A DNA stretch of 11,911 nucleotides from CAYVOX01 sp964453035 (GCA_964453035.1 CAYVOX010000104.1:1-11911), one strand, 5' to 3'. Shown: positions 1-6,397, counted from the first letter of the stretch. Program-made: numbers and translations. The notes: generated from the sequence alone by a model not told the origin.

Positions 1-178
1 GAATCCATCCGGGCCCACTCCTTAAAAAGTTGGTCGCTGGTCCCATCGAGGGATGGTATTCGAATCCATCCGGGCCCACTCCTTAAAAAGTTGGTCGCTG
101 GTCCCATCGAGGGATGCTATTCGAATCCATCCGGGCCCACTCACCTTAAAAAGTTGGTTGCTGGTTCCATCACAATGG
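1..178 (+). repeat. 61-bp tandem repeat with tRNA 3'-half character
   Basis: Unit 1 (1-61) and unit 2 (62-122) are identical except for one base (G56 versus C117). A third, diverged unit starts at 123, carries a 2-base insertion after its CACTC, and fades after about 165-178. Each unit holds pieces that read like the 3' half of a tRNA: an anticodon-loop-like CTTAAAA followed by AGTTG, then GGTCGCTGG, a T-loop TTCGAAT, and an acceptor-like CGGGCCCACT. About 17 extra bases lie between GCTGG and TTCGAAT, so no unit folds as a proper tRNA and no 5' half is present. The array probably continues to the left of the window, since it begins mid-unit. Inference: partial tandem duplication of a tRNA 3' end, like the repeats downstream of E. 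coli tyrT. Confidence 0.75.
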
Positions 179-210
179 TTGGTCTTGTTTGCTCACGAAA
201 GGCGAGAAAC

Positions 211-1593
211 ATGCCTCCAAAATCCCTAAAAACTGAAAAACCGAACGGCAACCCGCGCGATTTCCACAACCTGGCGCAGAACGCCGAAGCCCAGGCTGAC
301 TGGCAATCTGCTGCCGGTTACTACGCCCGCGAGGTGGGGCAGCGCTGCGCCGAGCTGGCGCTCATCAACAGCGTGCAGGAGGGTCTCACCGCGCGGCTGG
401 AGATGCAGGCCATCTACAACCTGGTGGGCGATAAGCTGCGCGACACCTTCGACGCCCAGGTGGTGATGATCTCACAGTACGACCCGCAAACCAAACGCGT
501 TTACCACCATTACGCCATTGAGCGCGGGCAGCACCTGCACCTGACCGAATGGTCGCCGGTGGATAGCTCTCGGCTGCGCATCGCCCAGACCCGCAAGCCC
601 TTTATGATCAACGCCGAGGAAATCATCCGCGTGGTCACCGCCGGCACCATGAGCGTGGTGCCCGGTACCGAGCTGCCCAAAACCTGGCTGGGCGTGCCCT
701 GGCTGGTGGGTGATGAGGTACGCGGGATTGTGAGCCTGCAAAACCTGGATAAAGAGAACGCTTTTACCCCCTCCGATATTGACCTGCTCACCACCCTGAC
801 CAATGCCATGAGCCTCTCACTTGAAAATGCACGCCTGTTCAGCGAAACGCAGCGCCTGCTGAGCCTGCTGGAAGGCGAGATGGAGCTTGCCCGCCAGACT
901 CAGCAATCCATTCTGCCACGCCGGTTGCCAAAATACCCCGGCTATGATTTTGGCGCAACCATCATCCCCGCCCGCGCTGTCGGCGGCGACTTTTACGACT
1001 TCATTCAATTGCTTAACCAGCAGTGCGGTATTGTGATTGGCGACGTCTCTGATAAGGGCATGCCGGCGGCCCTGTTCATGGCGTTGACCTTCAGCCTGCT
1101 GCGCGCCGAGACGGGCCAGGCCAACAACCCGCGCCGGGTGCTGACCAATGTTAACCGCTACCTGCTCAACATGAACACGCTGGGCAACTTCGTCACCCTG
1201 CTTTACAGCGTGCTCGACTTTAATACCGGGCTGGTCACCTACACCCGCGCCGGTCACCCCCTGCCCATCGTGCTCGATCAGCACGGCGGCTTTTTGGATG
1301 TGAGCATGGATGAGGGCCAGCCGCTGGGGCTGTTCGGGGAGATGAAAATTGACCAGCAGCAGTTCACGCTGCCGCACGGTGGGCTGGCGCTGTTCTACAG
1401 CGACGGCGCCAACGAAGCGGCTGATGCGGGCGGGATTGAGTTTGGCATAGAGCGCATCCAGCAGGTGCTTTACAGCCACCGCCATCAAAGCGCTGCTCAT
1501 ATTTGCGCCCAACTGTGGGAGGCGGTCAAAACGCACAGCGGCGAATTGCCCCACCAGGATGACTTCACCGCGGTGGTGGTGAAGCGCGCCTAG
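211..1593 (+). CDS. GAF domain-containing SpoIIE/RsbU-type PPM serine phosphatase
   Basis: Predicted cytoplasmic Mn/Mg-dependent protein serine/threonine phosphatase of the SpoIIE/RsbU class, 460 residues, with an N-terminal sensor. Residues about 50-215 read as a GAF domain. A helical linker with the usual ELARQTQQSILP signature follows, and the phosphatase domain covers about 230-460. Visible metal-site motifs are GGDFYD (from residue 258), GDVSDKG (from 277), GHPLP, SDGANEA and the terminal DDFT (D450-D451), so the enzyme looks active. The family usually dephosphorylates anti-anti-sigma (STAS) proteins, but no STAS or anti-sigma gene is in view, so the substrate is unknown. The ATG at 211 is preferred because GAAAGG at 197-202 lies 8 nt upstream. 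In-frame ATGs at 91 and 175 would put tRNA-like repeat sequence into the protein. No membrane segment is seen. The GAF ligand cannot be told from the sequence. Confidence 0.9.
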   Translation: MPPKSLKTEKPNGNPRDFHNLAQNAEAQADWQSAAGYYAREVGQRCAELALINSVQEGLTARLEMQAIYNLVGDKLRDTFDAQVVMISQYDPQTKRVYHHYAIERGQHLHLTEWSPVDSSRLRIAQTRKPFMINAEEIIRVVTAGTMSVVPGTELPKTWLGVPWLVGDEVRGIVSLQNLDKENAFTPSDIDLLTTLTNAMSLSLENARLFSETQRLLSLLEGEMELARQTQQSILPRRLPKYPGYDFGATIIPARAVGGDFYDFIQLLNQQCGIVIGDVSDKGMPAALFMALTFSLLRAETGQANNPRRVLTNVNRYLLNMNTLGNFVTLLYSVLDFNTGLVTYTRAGHPLPIVLDQHGGFLDVSMDEGQPLGLFGEMKIDQQQFTLPHGGLALFYSDGANEAADAGGIEFGIERIQQVLYSHRHQSAAHICAQLWEAVKTHSGELPHQDDFTAVVVKRA

Positions 1594-1635
1594 ACTACTG
1601 CCAGGTTCACGCGTGGGAAGCGTTTAACAGGCCGC

Positions 1636-1663
1636 TTGAAAAAGCGCCAACCCTTGTTATAAT
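1636..1663 (+). promoter_or_regulatory. Sigma-70-type promoter, probably giving a leaderless mRNA
   Basis: TTGAAA (1636-1641), a 16-bp spacer and a perfect TATAAT (1658-1663). The expected transcription start is near 1670-1671, at most about two bases before the ATG at 1672. No Shine-Dalgarno sequence precedes that ATG, so the transcript would be leaderless or nearly so. Confidence 0.75.
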
Positions 1664-1671
1664 AGCCCTCA

Positions 1672-1941
1672 ATGGATAACGACTTCACCCCCGAACTTAA
1701 CTTTCCTTGCGAATACCCCATCAAGGTGATCGGGCAGGACGCGGAAGACTTCTTCGAATTCGTTGTTGCGCTGGTCACGCGCCACGCACCGGAAGTGATG
1801 CCGCACGAATTCAGCGTCAACCGCAGCAGCGGCGGCAAGTATGCCTCCGTCTCGGTGACCATCATCGCCCAGAGCCGCGAGCAGGTCAATGCGCTCTACA
1901 AAGAGATGGGCGAGCACAAACGGATTAAGGTGGCCTTTTAG
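1672..1941 (+). CDS. DUF493 / YbeD-like small protein
   Basis: Small soluble protein of 89 residues, matching the size of E. coli YbeD (about 87). It shares the family pattern: an N-terminal FPCEYPIKVIG stretch (compare the FTYKVMGQ of YbeD), a central VTRHAPE helix, SSGGKYASVSVTI (compare SKGNYHSVSITI), then EQVNALYKEMG near the end. The family has a small ferredoxin-like (ACT-like) alpha/beta fold and its biochemical role is not settled. In enterobacteria ybeD sits next to lipoate genes, but no lipB or lipA is visible here. The gene has its own strong promoter almost touching the ATG and is followed by a hairpin terminator, so it can be expressed alone. No second in-frame ATG offers a better start. 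Confidence 0.88.
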   Translation: MDNDFTPELNFPCEYPIKVIGQDAEDFFEFVVALVTRHAPEVMPHEFSVNRSSGGKYASVSVTIIAQSREQVNALYKEMGEHKRIKVAF

Positions 1942-1962
1942 CCGGCTGGCTGAGGGGAATAC

Positions 1963-1997
1963 AGCGCGGATGCAGGGTTCTTCCCGGCATCCGCGCT
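1963..1997 (+). terminator. Strong hairpin terminator between convergent genes
   Basis: A perfect 11-bp inverted repeat, AGCGCGGATGC (1963-1973) and GCATCCGCGCT (1987-1997), flanks a 13-nt loop that can add a GGG/CCC pairing. It is followed by ATTTTAT on the plus strand, consistent with intrinsic termination of the DUF493 transcript. On the minus strand the downstream sequence is less T-rich, but the same stem could also help stop the convergent esterase transcript. Confidence 0.8.
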
Positions 1998-2000
1998 ATT

Positions 2001-2780
2001 TTATGCCAACGGCTTAAGCGGCAACCAGGCGAGCACCTGCTGGATTTGCTCATCCCAGTATTTCCACTGGTGGTCGCCGGGGGCTTCAACGTACGTCAGG
2101 TCGTAGGAAAGTTTTTCGATGTGCTTGCGGAAGCGCACGTTGGCCTTGTGGAGAAAATCTTCCGTGCCGCAGTACTGGTAGAGGCGCGGCATGAGGGCTT
2201 TGTTTTTAGCAACCCGGCTCGCCAGTGCAAACAGGTCGTTGGGGCCGCCTTTCACCTTTTCCGCATCTCCAAAGATATATCCAAATCCCGGGCGACCGGC
2301 TTTGGCTTCCAGGCGGGCAATGCTGGCCACATCCACCGCACCTGAAAGGCTGGCAGCCGCGGCGAAGCACTCCGGCCTGGCCAGCGCCAGTTTGAACGCG
2401 CCGTAACCGCCCATGGAAAGCCCGGCGGCGAAGTTATCCTCGCGCGCAGCGGAAAGGTTGAACATGGAGCGGGCAGCGTAGGGCACCTCTTCGCTCAGGA
2501 AGGTCCAGTAGGGCAACCCGACGGCCATATCCGTGTAAAAGCTGAGGTGGACAGTGGGCATCACCACTGCCAGGTTGAGCGGATCAACGTAGCGCTCGAT
2601 GGAGGTGCGCCGCTGCCAGATGGTGTGATCGTCCGAGAACCCGTGCAGCAGGTAGAGGGTGGGGCACGGTTCGGCGCTGGCCTGCCAGCCCTTTTTCCAT
2701 TTGCTCAACGGCAAAATTACATCCATCGAGACGCACATCCCCAGCGATTGAGAGAAAAAGTTGCAGTGGATGAGAGGCAT
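2001..2780 (-). CDS. Alpha/beta-hydrolase esterase (EstA/FrmB-like, Esterase D family)
   Basis: Soluble serine esterase of 259 residues in the putative-esterase (PF00756-type) family. This family includes lactococcal tributyrin esterase EstA, S-formylglutathione hydrolases and antigen 85. The N-terminus (MPLIHCNFFS, then LGMCVSMDVILP) is typical of the EstA branch. The oxyanion region is YLLHGFSDD (about 43-51). The nucleophile lies in GLSMGGYGA (S122), the acid is probably D208 in GTEDF, and the base H237 in GDHQWKYW, giving a complete triad. No signal peptide or membrane helix is seen, so it is likely cytoplasmic. The ATG at 2780 has a GGAG 8 nt upstream. It is transcribed divergently from the HEAT-repeat gene and converges on the DUF493 gene. 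The substrate is unknown; short-chain acyl esters or S-formylglutathione-like thioesters are both possible. Confidence 0.88.
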   Translation of the reverse strand: MPLIHCNFFSQSLGMCVSMDVILPLSKWKKGWQASAEPCPTLYLLHGFSDDHTIWQRRTSIERYVDPLNLAVVMPTVHLSFYTDMAVGLPYWTFLSEEVPYAARSMFNLSAAREDNFAAGLSMGGYGAFKLALARPECFAAAASLSGAVDVASIARLEAKAGRPGFGYIFGDAEKVKGGPNDLFALASRVAKNKALMPRLYQYCGTEDFLHKANVRFRKHIEKLSYDLTYVEAPGDHQWKYWDEQIQQVLAWLPLKPLA

Positions 2781-2812
2781 TACGAAAGCTCCGTGGCGTG
2801 GATTATGACAAA

Positions 2813-2818
2813 ATTATA
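2813..2818 (-). promoter_or_regulatory. -10 element for the divergent esterase gene
   Basis: Reads TATAAT on the minus strand, 32 nt before the ATG at 2780. This would give a leader of roughly 26 nt that contains the GGAG ribosome site. No good -35 is visible. A second possible -10 (CATAAT with a TG extension) lies at 2802-2807 and would give a shorter leader. Confidence 0.5.
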
Positions 2819-2871
2819 CAACAGCTCCCTTTCCACGGCGCGGCGGGGATGCCGGGGTTTTCACCTGCCTG

Positions 2872-2877
2872 TATAAT
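2872..2877 (+). promoter_or_regulatory. -10 element for the HEAT-repeat gene
   Basis: A perfect TATAAT 38 nt before the ATG at 2916. It leaves a leader of about 33 nt carrying the GAAAGGA Shine-Dalgarno at 2902-2908 (7 nt from the ATG). No convincing -35 hexamer lies 16-18 bp upstream. Together with the minus-strand -10 at 2813-2818 it makes the 135-bp gap a compact divergent promoter region. Confidence 0.5.
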
Positions 2878-2915
2878 GGAGGAAAGCCACAAACAACACT
2901 TGAAAGGACTCGCCG

Positions 2916-3692
2916 ATGCCGCCTGTTTTACCCCGCCAGTTGAGAGATGCGCGCAACCCTTCCCGGCGCCTGAACGCCGCCCGTGCCCTGGGAGAACTGG
3001 AACGCATTGAGCATGTGCCGCTGCTCATTCGCTCTGCTGTTGAGGACCCCGACCCCGCCGTGCGCGCTGCCGCCCGCGAGGCCCTGCAGGCGCTGATTGG
3101 GGCGCAGACCGAGCTTTCCATCCAGGCTTACCGCTCCGCGCCGGATGAGGACGATTGGCTGGTTGAGCTGGAGGAAGGCGATGGCGCCGAAGACGAAGCG
3201 AGTCTTTCCTCCGAGGAGGAGCAATACCTCACCGGCCTGATCACCGTATTGCGCAACTACGCTGATCCGCGCCTGCGCTTGAAAGCCATCCGCCAGCTGG
3301 AGAGCAGCAGCGACCTGCGCGTGATTGCCGCGCTGGCTGAGACTGTGCTGTGGACGGATGATGACGATGTGCGCCAGGCTGCCCGCCAGTCTCTGGAGGG
3401 GCGTTTTGGCGCGGAGACCGATGAAATTATCCAGAGTTACCAGCTGGAAGGGGATTTTTACCAGCCTGAGGATGATGAGAAGGGCGAGGCGTGGGATGAG
3501 GATGACACAGATGCCGATGAGCAGCCTGAGGCTGGCACTGTGGAAGCACCGCGCTGGCAGGCACCCCAGGTGAGTTTCTCAACCGCGCCGCAGGTCGTCA
3601 GGGAAGAGGGGATCCCCATGGTGGTTATCCTCCTGGCAGGCGTGGGGGTTGTGGTGGTGCTGCTGATTGCCGCGTTTGTGCTGGGAAGGTGA
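2916..3692 (+). CDS. HEAT-repeat protein with acidic linker and C-terminal membrane anchor
   Basis: 258 residues. Two blocks of HEAT-like helical repeats are visible: residues about 6-64 (with DPDPAVRAAAREAL) and about 103-165 (with DDDDVRQAARQSL and ADPRLRLKAIRQLE). They are separated by an acidic stretch (76-102). A second acidic, low-complexity stretch (about 183-206) follows. The protein ends with one hydrophobic helix (about 234-256, IPMVVILLAGVG onward) and only GR after it. No N-terminal signal peptide is seen, so the likely topology is tail-anchored with the HEAT part in the cytoplasm. HEAT repeats bind protein partners, so this is probably a membrane-tethered scaffold; the partner is not indicated. 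The start is supported by GAAAGGA 7 nt upstream. No terminator is visible before the next gene, so read-through into it is possible. Confidence 0.8.
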   Translation: MPPVLPRQLRDARNPSRRLNAARALGELERIEHVPLLIRSAVEDPDPAVRAAAREALQALIGAQTELSIQAYRSAPDEDDWLVELEEGDGAEDEASLSSEEEQYLTGLITVLRNYADPRLRLKAIRQLESSSDLRVIAALAETVLWTDDDDVRQAARQSLEGRFGAETDEIIQSYQLEGDFYQPEDDEKGEAWDEDDTDADEQPEAGTVEAPRWQAPQVSFSTAPQVVREEGIPMVVILLAGVGVVVVLLIAAFVLGR

Positions 3693-3721
3693 ACGGAGCC
3701 CTCTACAGGCGCGTTGACGAA

Positions 3722-3750
3722 TAGAAATCCCAGGGAAGGTATGGTAATAT
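3722..3750 (+). promoter_or_regulatory. Possible promoter close to the OpgC-esterase start
   Basis: TAATAT (3745-3750) lies 7 nt before the ATG at 3758, with a weak TAGAAA (3722-3727) 17 bp upstream. An alternative is TTGACG (3714-3719) with TATGGT (3740-3745) at a 20-bp spacing. No Shine-Dalgarno sits at a usable distance from the ATG, so the arrangement resembles the leaderless promoter at 1636-1663. Confidence 0.4.
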
Positions 3751-3757
3751 CAACGCT

Positions 3758-6097
3758 ATGAAGCCAAAAGACGAGCCCACCAGCAGTGAAGCTTCACAAT
3801 CGCCCGCCGAATCGCCCGTTGAAGTGAAAGACGGCATGTGGGTAACGGCAATGACGGACGAGTGCCTCGATGATCTCGTCCCCCCGCCCGGTGGGGGCAG
3901 CCGCAAAGCCCCCGCGGATGCTGACCCCGCCCGGCTGCGCTTCATCCCCCGCCCGGAATACCTGAGCCATGAAGGCCGCGACCTGCGCATTGACCTGATT
4001 CGCGGCTATTTTGTGTTTGCCATGATTGTGGACCACGTGCGCGGCGCTTCTCCGCTGTACCTCATCACCGGCGGCAACCGCTTTTACACCTCCGCTGCTG
4101 AGGGCTTCATCCTCACCTCCGGGCTGGTGGCGGGGTTGGTTTACCGCCGCCTCATCAAGCGCGACGGCCTGGCGCCTGCGCTGGTCAAAGTGCTCAACCG
4201 CGCCTTCACCCTGTTTCTGTTAACGGTCGGGTTGACACTGCTCTTCACCGTCTTTTCCGAATTTGCCGCATTGCCCTGGGCGCAGGGGATTAACTTCAGC
4301 AACCCGGTGGACTGGGTGCTAAACGTTTTCACCCTGCACCGCACCTATTACCTGGTGGATGTGATGCTGCTCTACACGGTGCTGTTTGTGTTGAGCCCGC
4401 TGGCGCTGCTGCTGCTGGAACAGGGTAAATGGTATTACGTGCTGCTGCCCTCGGCGCTTTTATATATCATTTACCAGTTCTATCCCCAGGCGGTGATGCT
4501 GCCCTGGCAAATTGAGGGCAATTACCTGTTTAACTTCTCCGCATGGCAGGTGCTGTTCTTCGGCGGGCTGGTGATGGGCTTTCACCAGGAGCGCATCCCG
4601 ACCATGGGCTGCCGCACTACGCGGGTGGGGATTGTGCTGACCGGCGTGTTGACGGTGGCGTTGATTGCCGCCTTCTACCTGATTGACACGCCCACCAGCC
4701 TGACCCCCTCCGAGATTGCCACCGGCAGCCCCATTCCGCAGGAGACGCGCCTGTGGCTGCAGGATAACCTGTTTTCCAAGACGGACCTGCGCCCCGGGCG
4801 GCTGCTCGCCTCGGCGATGGTGTTTGGCTTTTTGTTCTTCGCCATCACCCATTTCTGGAAGCCCATCAATAAAGGGATAGGCTGGCTGTTCCTGCCGCTG
4901 GGGCAATACGCCCTCTACGGGTACACCGCGCATGTGGCCGTGGTGGGATTGGTGGCGCTGGTGCTTGCGCCGTTCAAACTGCCATACCCCGGCCCGCAGT
5001 GGCTAAATTTGCTCATCCAGGTTGCCAGCGTTTTGCTCATCTGGTTTATGGCTAAGCGCCAGTTAATCACCCCCAACCCGCGCACCCGGCGCTGGTGGAA
5101 CCTGAGCCCGGTGGTGATGGGGGTGGCGCTGGTGGCGTTGTTCAGCGCGCTGCCATCTGACGCATTCCCGGCGCTTTCTGCTGAAAATACTGCGCCGGTA
5201 ACCTCCCAGGCGCGCGTTCCCAGCCGCTACGGCACACCGGTGCCCCGGCAGCCCGCAACAGGCGCAGCCACCCCAACCCCGGAGCCCGTCGCGCAATCCG
5301 TCACACTGCCGGGCACGGATATCCTCTCCAGCCCATGGCTGGGACCAACCCTGGGAACAGTGCGCGAACGCTGGTTCTACTCACCGGAGTTGGACCGCGA
5401 CATGCCCTATTACATCTACCTGCCGCCCGATTACGGCACTGCCGAGCGGCGTTACCCGGTGCTTTACATGCTGCACGGTCTGGGCGGGCACCGCGAGGAA
5501 TGGATTGTTTACGACCTGTTGAACATTGCCGACCGGGAAATTGCCCGCGGCAACATCCCGCCGATGATTATTGTGCTGCCGCAGGGTGATAAGGGCTACT
5601 GGACCAACCACACCGCTGACGGGCCGCTGTGGGGCGAGTATCTCTCGCGCGACCTGGTGGCGATGATCGATGCCACCTACCGCACGCTGCGCTCACCGGA
5701 TGCCCGCGCCATAGGGGGGCTTTCGATGGGGGGCTGGGGCGCGCTGCACCACGCCTTTACTCGCCCGGATTTGTTCGGCATCGTCGGCGCGCACAGCGCC
5801 AGCCTGAGGGTAGATGACGGATCGCTGGATTTTCTGGGCACCGGCGCAGAATTTGCCAGCAAATCTCCGCTGGAACTGGCAGGTACGGCAAAGGGGATTG
5901 AAAACCTGCGCATCTGGATTGATTCGGGTGAAACCGACCAGTGGGCGGAGCAATCGCGTCTGTTGAGCGCCACCCTGCGAGAGCGCGGCATAGACAACAT
6001 CCTGCAGATTTACCCCGGCGGGCATGACTATAACTACTGGTCAGAGCACGGTCTGGATTACATCCGGTTTTACGGCACGTCCCTGGCGCAGCAGTAA
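3758..6097 (+). CDS. OpgC-like membrane acyltransferase fused to an extracytoplasmic esterase domain
   Basis: 779 residues in three parts. (1) A polar N-terminal tail (1-74). (2) An OpgC-type domain (about 75-466), opening with RDLRIDLIRG and VDHVRG (D92-H93), the family's typical start, with about 11 predicted membrane helices ending at about 449-466. (3) After a Pro/Thr/Ala-rich linker (about 470-520, with TPTPEP), a PF00756-type alpha/beta hydrolase (about 530-779). Its triad is S656 in GLSMGG, probable acid D727 in SGETD, and H756 in GGHDYNYW; MLHGLGG at 571-577 is the oxyanion region. OpgC in proteobacteria succinylates periplasmic glucans, and antigen 85-like esterases act on envelope acyl esters. 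An odd helix count with a cytoplasmic N-terminus would place the esterase outside. Inference: addition and removal, or relay, of acyl groups on a surface glycan or lipid. The substrate is unknown. OpgC proteins are normally about 370-400 residues without such a tail. Confidence 0.85.
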   Translation: MKPKDEPTSSEASQSPAESPVEVKDGMWVTAMTDECLDDLVPPPGGGSRKAPADADPARLRFIPRPEYLSHEGRDLRIDLIRGYFVFAMIVDHVRGASPLYLITGGNRFYTSAAEGFILTSGLVAGLVYRRLIKRDGLAPALVKVLNRAFTLFLLTVGLTLLFTVFSEFAALPWAQGINFSNPVDWVLNVFTLHRTYYLVDVMLLYTVLFVLSPLALLLLEQGKWYYVLLPSALLYIIYQFYPQAVMLPWQIEGNYLFNFSAWQVLFFGGLVMGFHQERIPTMGCRTTRVGIVLTGVLTVALIAAFYLIDTPTSLTPSEIATGSPIPQETRLWLQDNLFSKTDLRPGRLLASAMVFGFLFFAITHFWKPINKGIGWLFLPLGQYALYGYTAHVAVVGLVALVLAPFKLPYPGPQWLNLLIQVASVLLIWFMAKRQLITPNPRTRRWWNLSPVVMGVALVALFSALPSDAFPALSAENTAPVTSQARVPSRYGTPVPRQPATGAATPTPEPVAQSVTLPGTDILSSPWLGPTLGTVRERWFYSPELDRDMPYYIYLPPDYGTAERRYPVLYMLHGLGGHREEWIVYDLLNIADREIARGNIPPMIIVLPQGDKGYWTNHTADGPLWGEYLSRDLVAMIDATYRTLRSPDARAIGGLSMGGWGALHHAFTRPDLFGIVGAHSASLRVDDGSLDFLGTGAEFASKSPLELAGTAKGIENLRIWIDSGETDQWAEQSRLLSATLRERGIDNILQIYPGGHDYNYWSEHGLDYIRFYGTSLAQQ

Positions 6098-6098
6098 A

Positions 6099-6383
6099 AT
6101 GCACATCACCATTGAATTCACCGGCCTGGCCCGGCAGATTGTGGGTCAAAAAGAGGTGTCCTGGCAGTTGCCCGCGGACATCAGCTATGCTCAGATTGTG
6201 GAGCGGCTGGCGCAGGCTTACCCGGACTTAATCGGTCCGCTGATTGACGCGGACGGCAAGACGTTCCTCAGTTCCAACATGTTCATCATCAATGATGATA
6301 TGGCGCTGCCGGCGATGGTTATGGAAGAATCACCCCGCGAGGGCGACCGCCTCACCCTGGTTTCGGTCATCACCGGCGGGTGA
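6099..6383 (+). CDS. MoaD/ThiS-like ubiquitin-fold sulfur carrier
   Basis: 94 residues with the small beta-grasp pattern of MoaD/ThiS proteins. It starts with the strand MHITIEFTG, has a helix around ISYAQIVERLAQAYP, a late DRLTLVSVI strand, and ends exactly in Gly-Gly. That is the C-terminus which the family adenylates and converts to thiocarboxylate for molybdopterin, thiamine or other sulfur transfer. No MoaE, ThiG, MoeB/ThiF-like or JAB-type gene is present, so which pathway it serves is open. The ATG at 6099 is chosen because translation from it begins directly with the first beta-strand. The longer in-frame upstream start at 6024 would lie inside the preceding gene. The ATG comes one base after the TAA of that gene and has no clear ribosome site, so translation is probably coupled to it. 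Confidence 0.85.
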   Translation: MHITIEFTGLARQIVGQKEVSWQLPADISYAQIVERLAQAYPDLIGPLIDADGKTFLSSNMFIINDDMALPAMVMEESPREGDRLTLVSVITGG

Positions 6384-6397
6384 GCTGCTTAGCCGCC
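6375..6397. terminator. Possible shared hairpin across convergent stop codons
   Basis: GGCGG (6375-6379) pairs with CCGCC (6393-6397) around a 13-nt loop that contains both convergent stop codons, which are only 5 nt apart. There is no T-tract on either side. It is the only candidate 3' structure between the two convergent transcription units. Confidence 0.3.

Noticed and set aside
1..178. CRISPR array or intact tRNA gene
   Set aside because: Units abut directly without unique spacers, so it is not CRISPR. No 5' acceptor or D-arm is present and extra bases interrupt the T-arm, so no complete tRNA can be drawn.
91..210. Upstream extension of the phosphatase gene to ATG at 91 or 175
   Set aside because: It would translate tRNA-like tandem repeat sequence. 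The ATG at 211 has GAAAGG 8 nt upstream and gives a normal N-terminus before the GAF domain.
817..1554. 245-residue open frame on the minus strand inside the phosphatase gene
   Set aside because: It is the antisense of a gene with intact SpoIIE motifs and has no recognisable domain or ribosome site.
1633..1646. Small hairpin CGCTT-GAAA-AAGCG after the phosphatase gene as an intrinsic terminator
   Set aside because: The stem is only 5 bp, there is no T-tract, and it overlaps the -35 of the next promoter, so termination is not supported.
6024..6098. Longer form of the MoaD-like protein starting at 6024
   Set aside because: The added 25 residues lie inside the coding end of the esterase domain, lack a ribosome site and precede the natural first beta-strand of the family.
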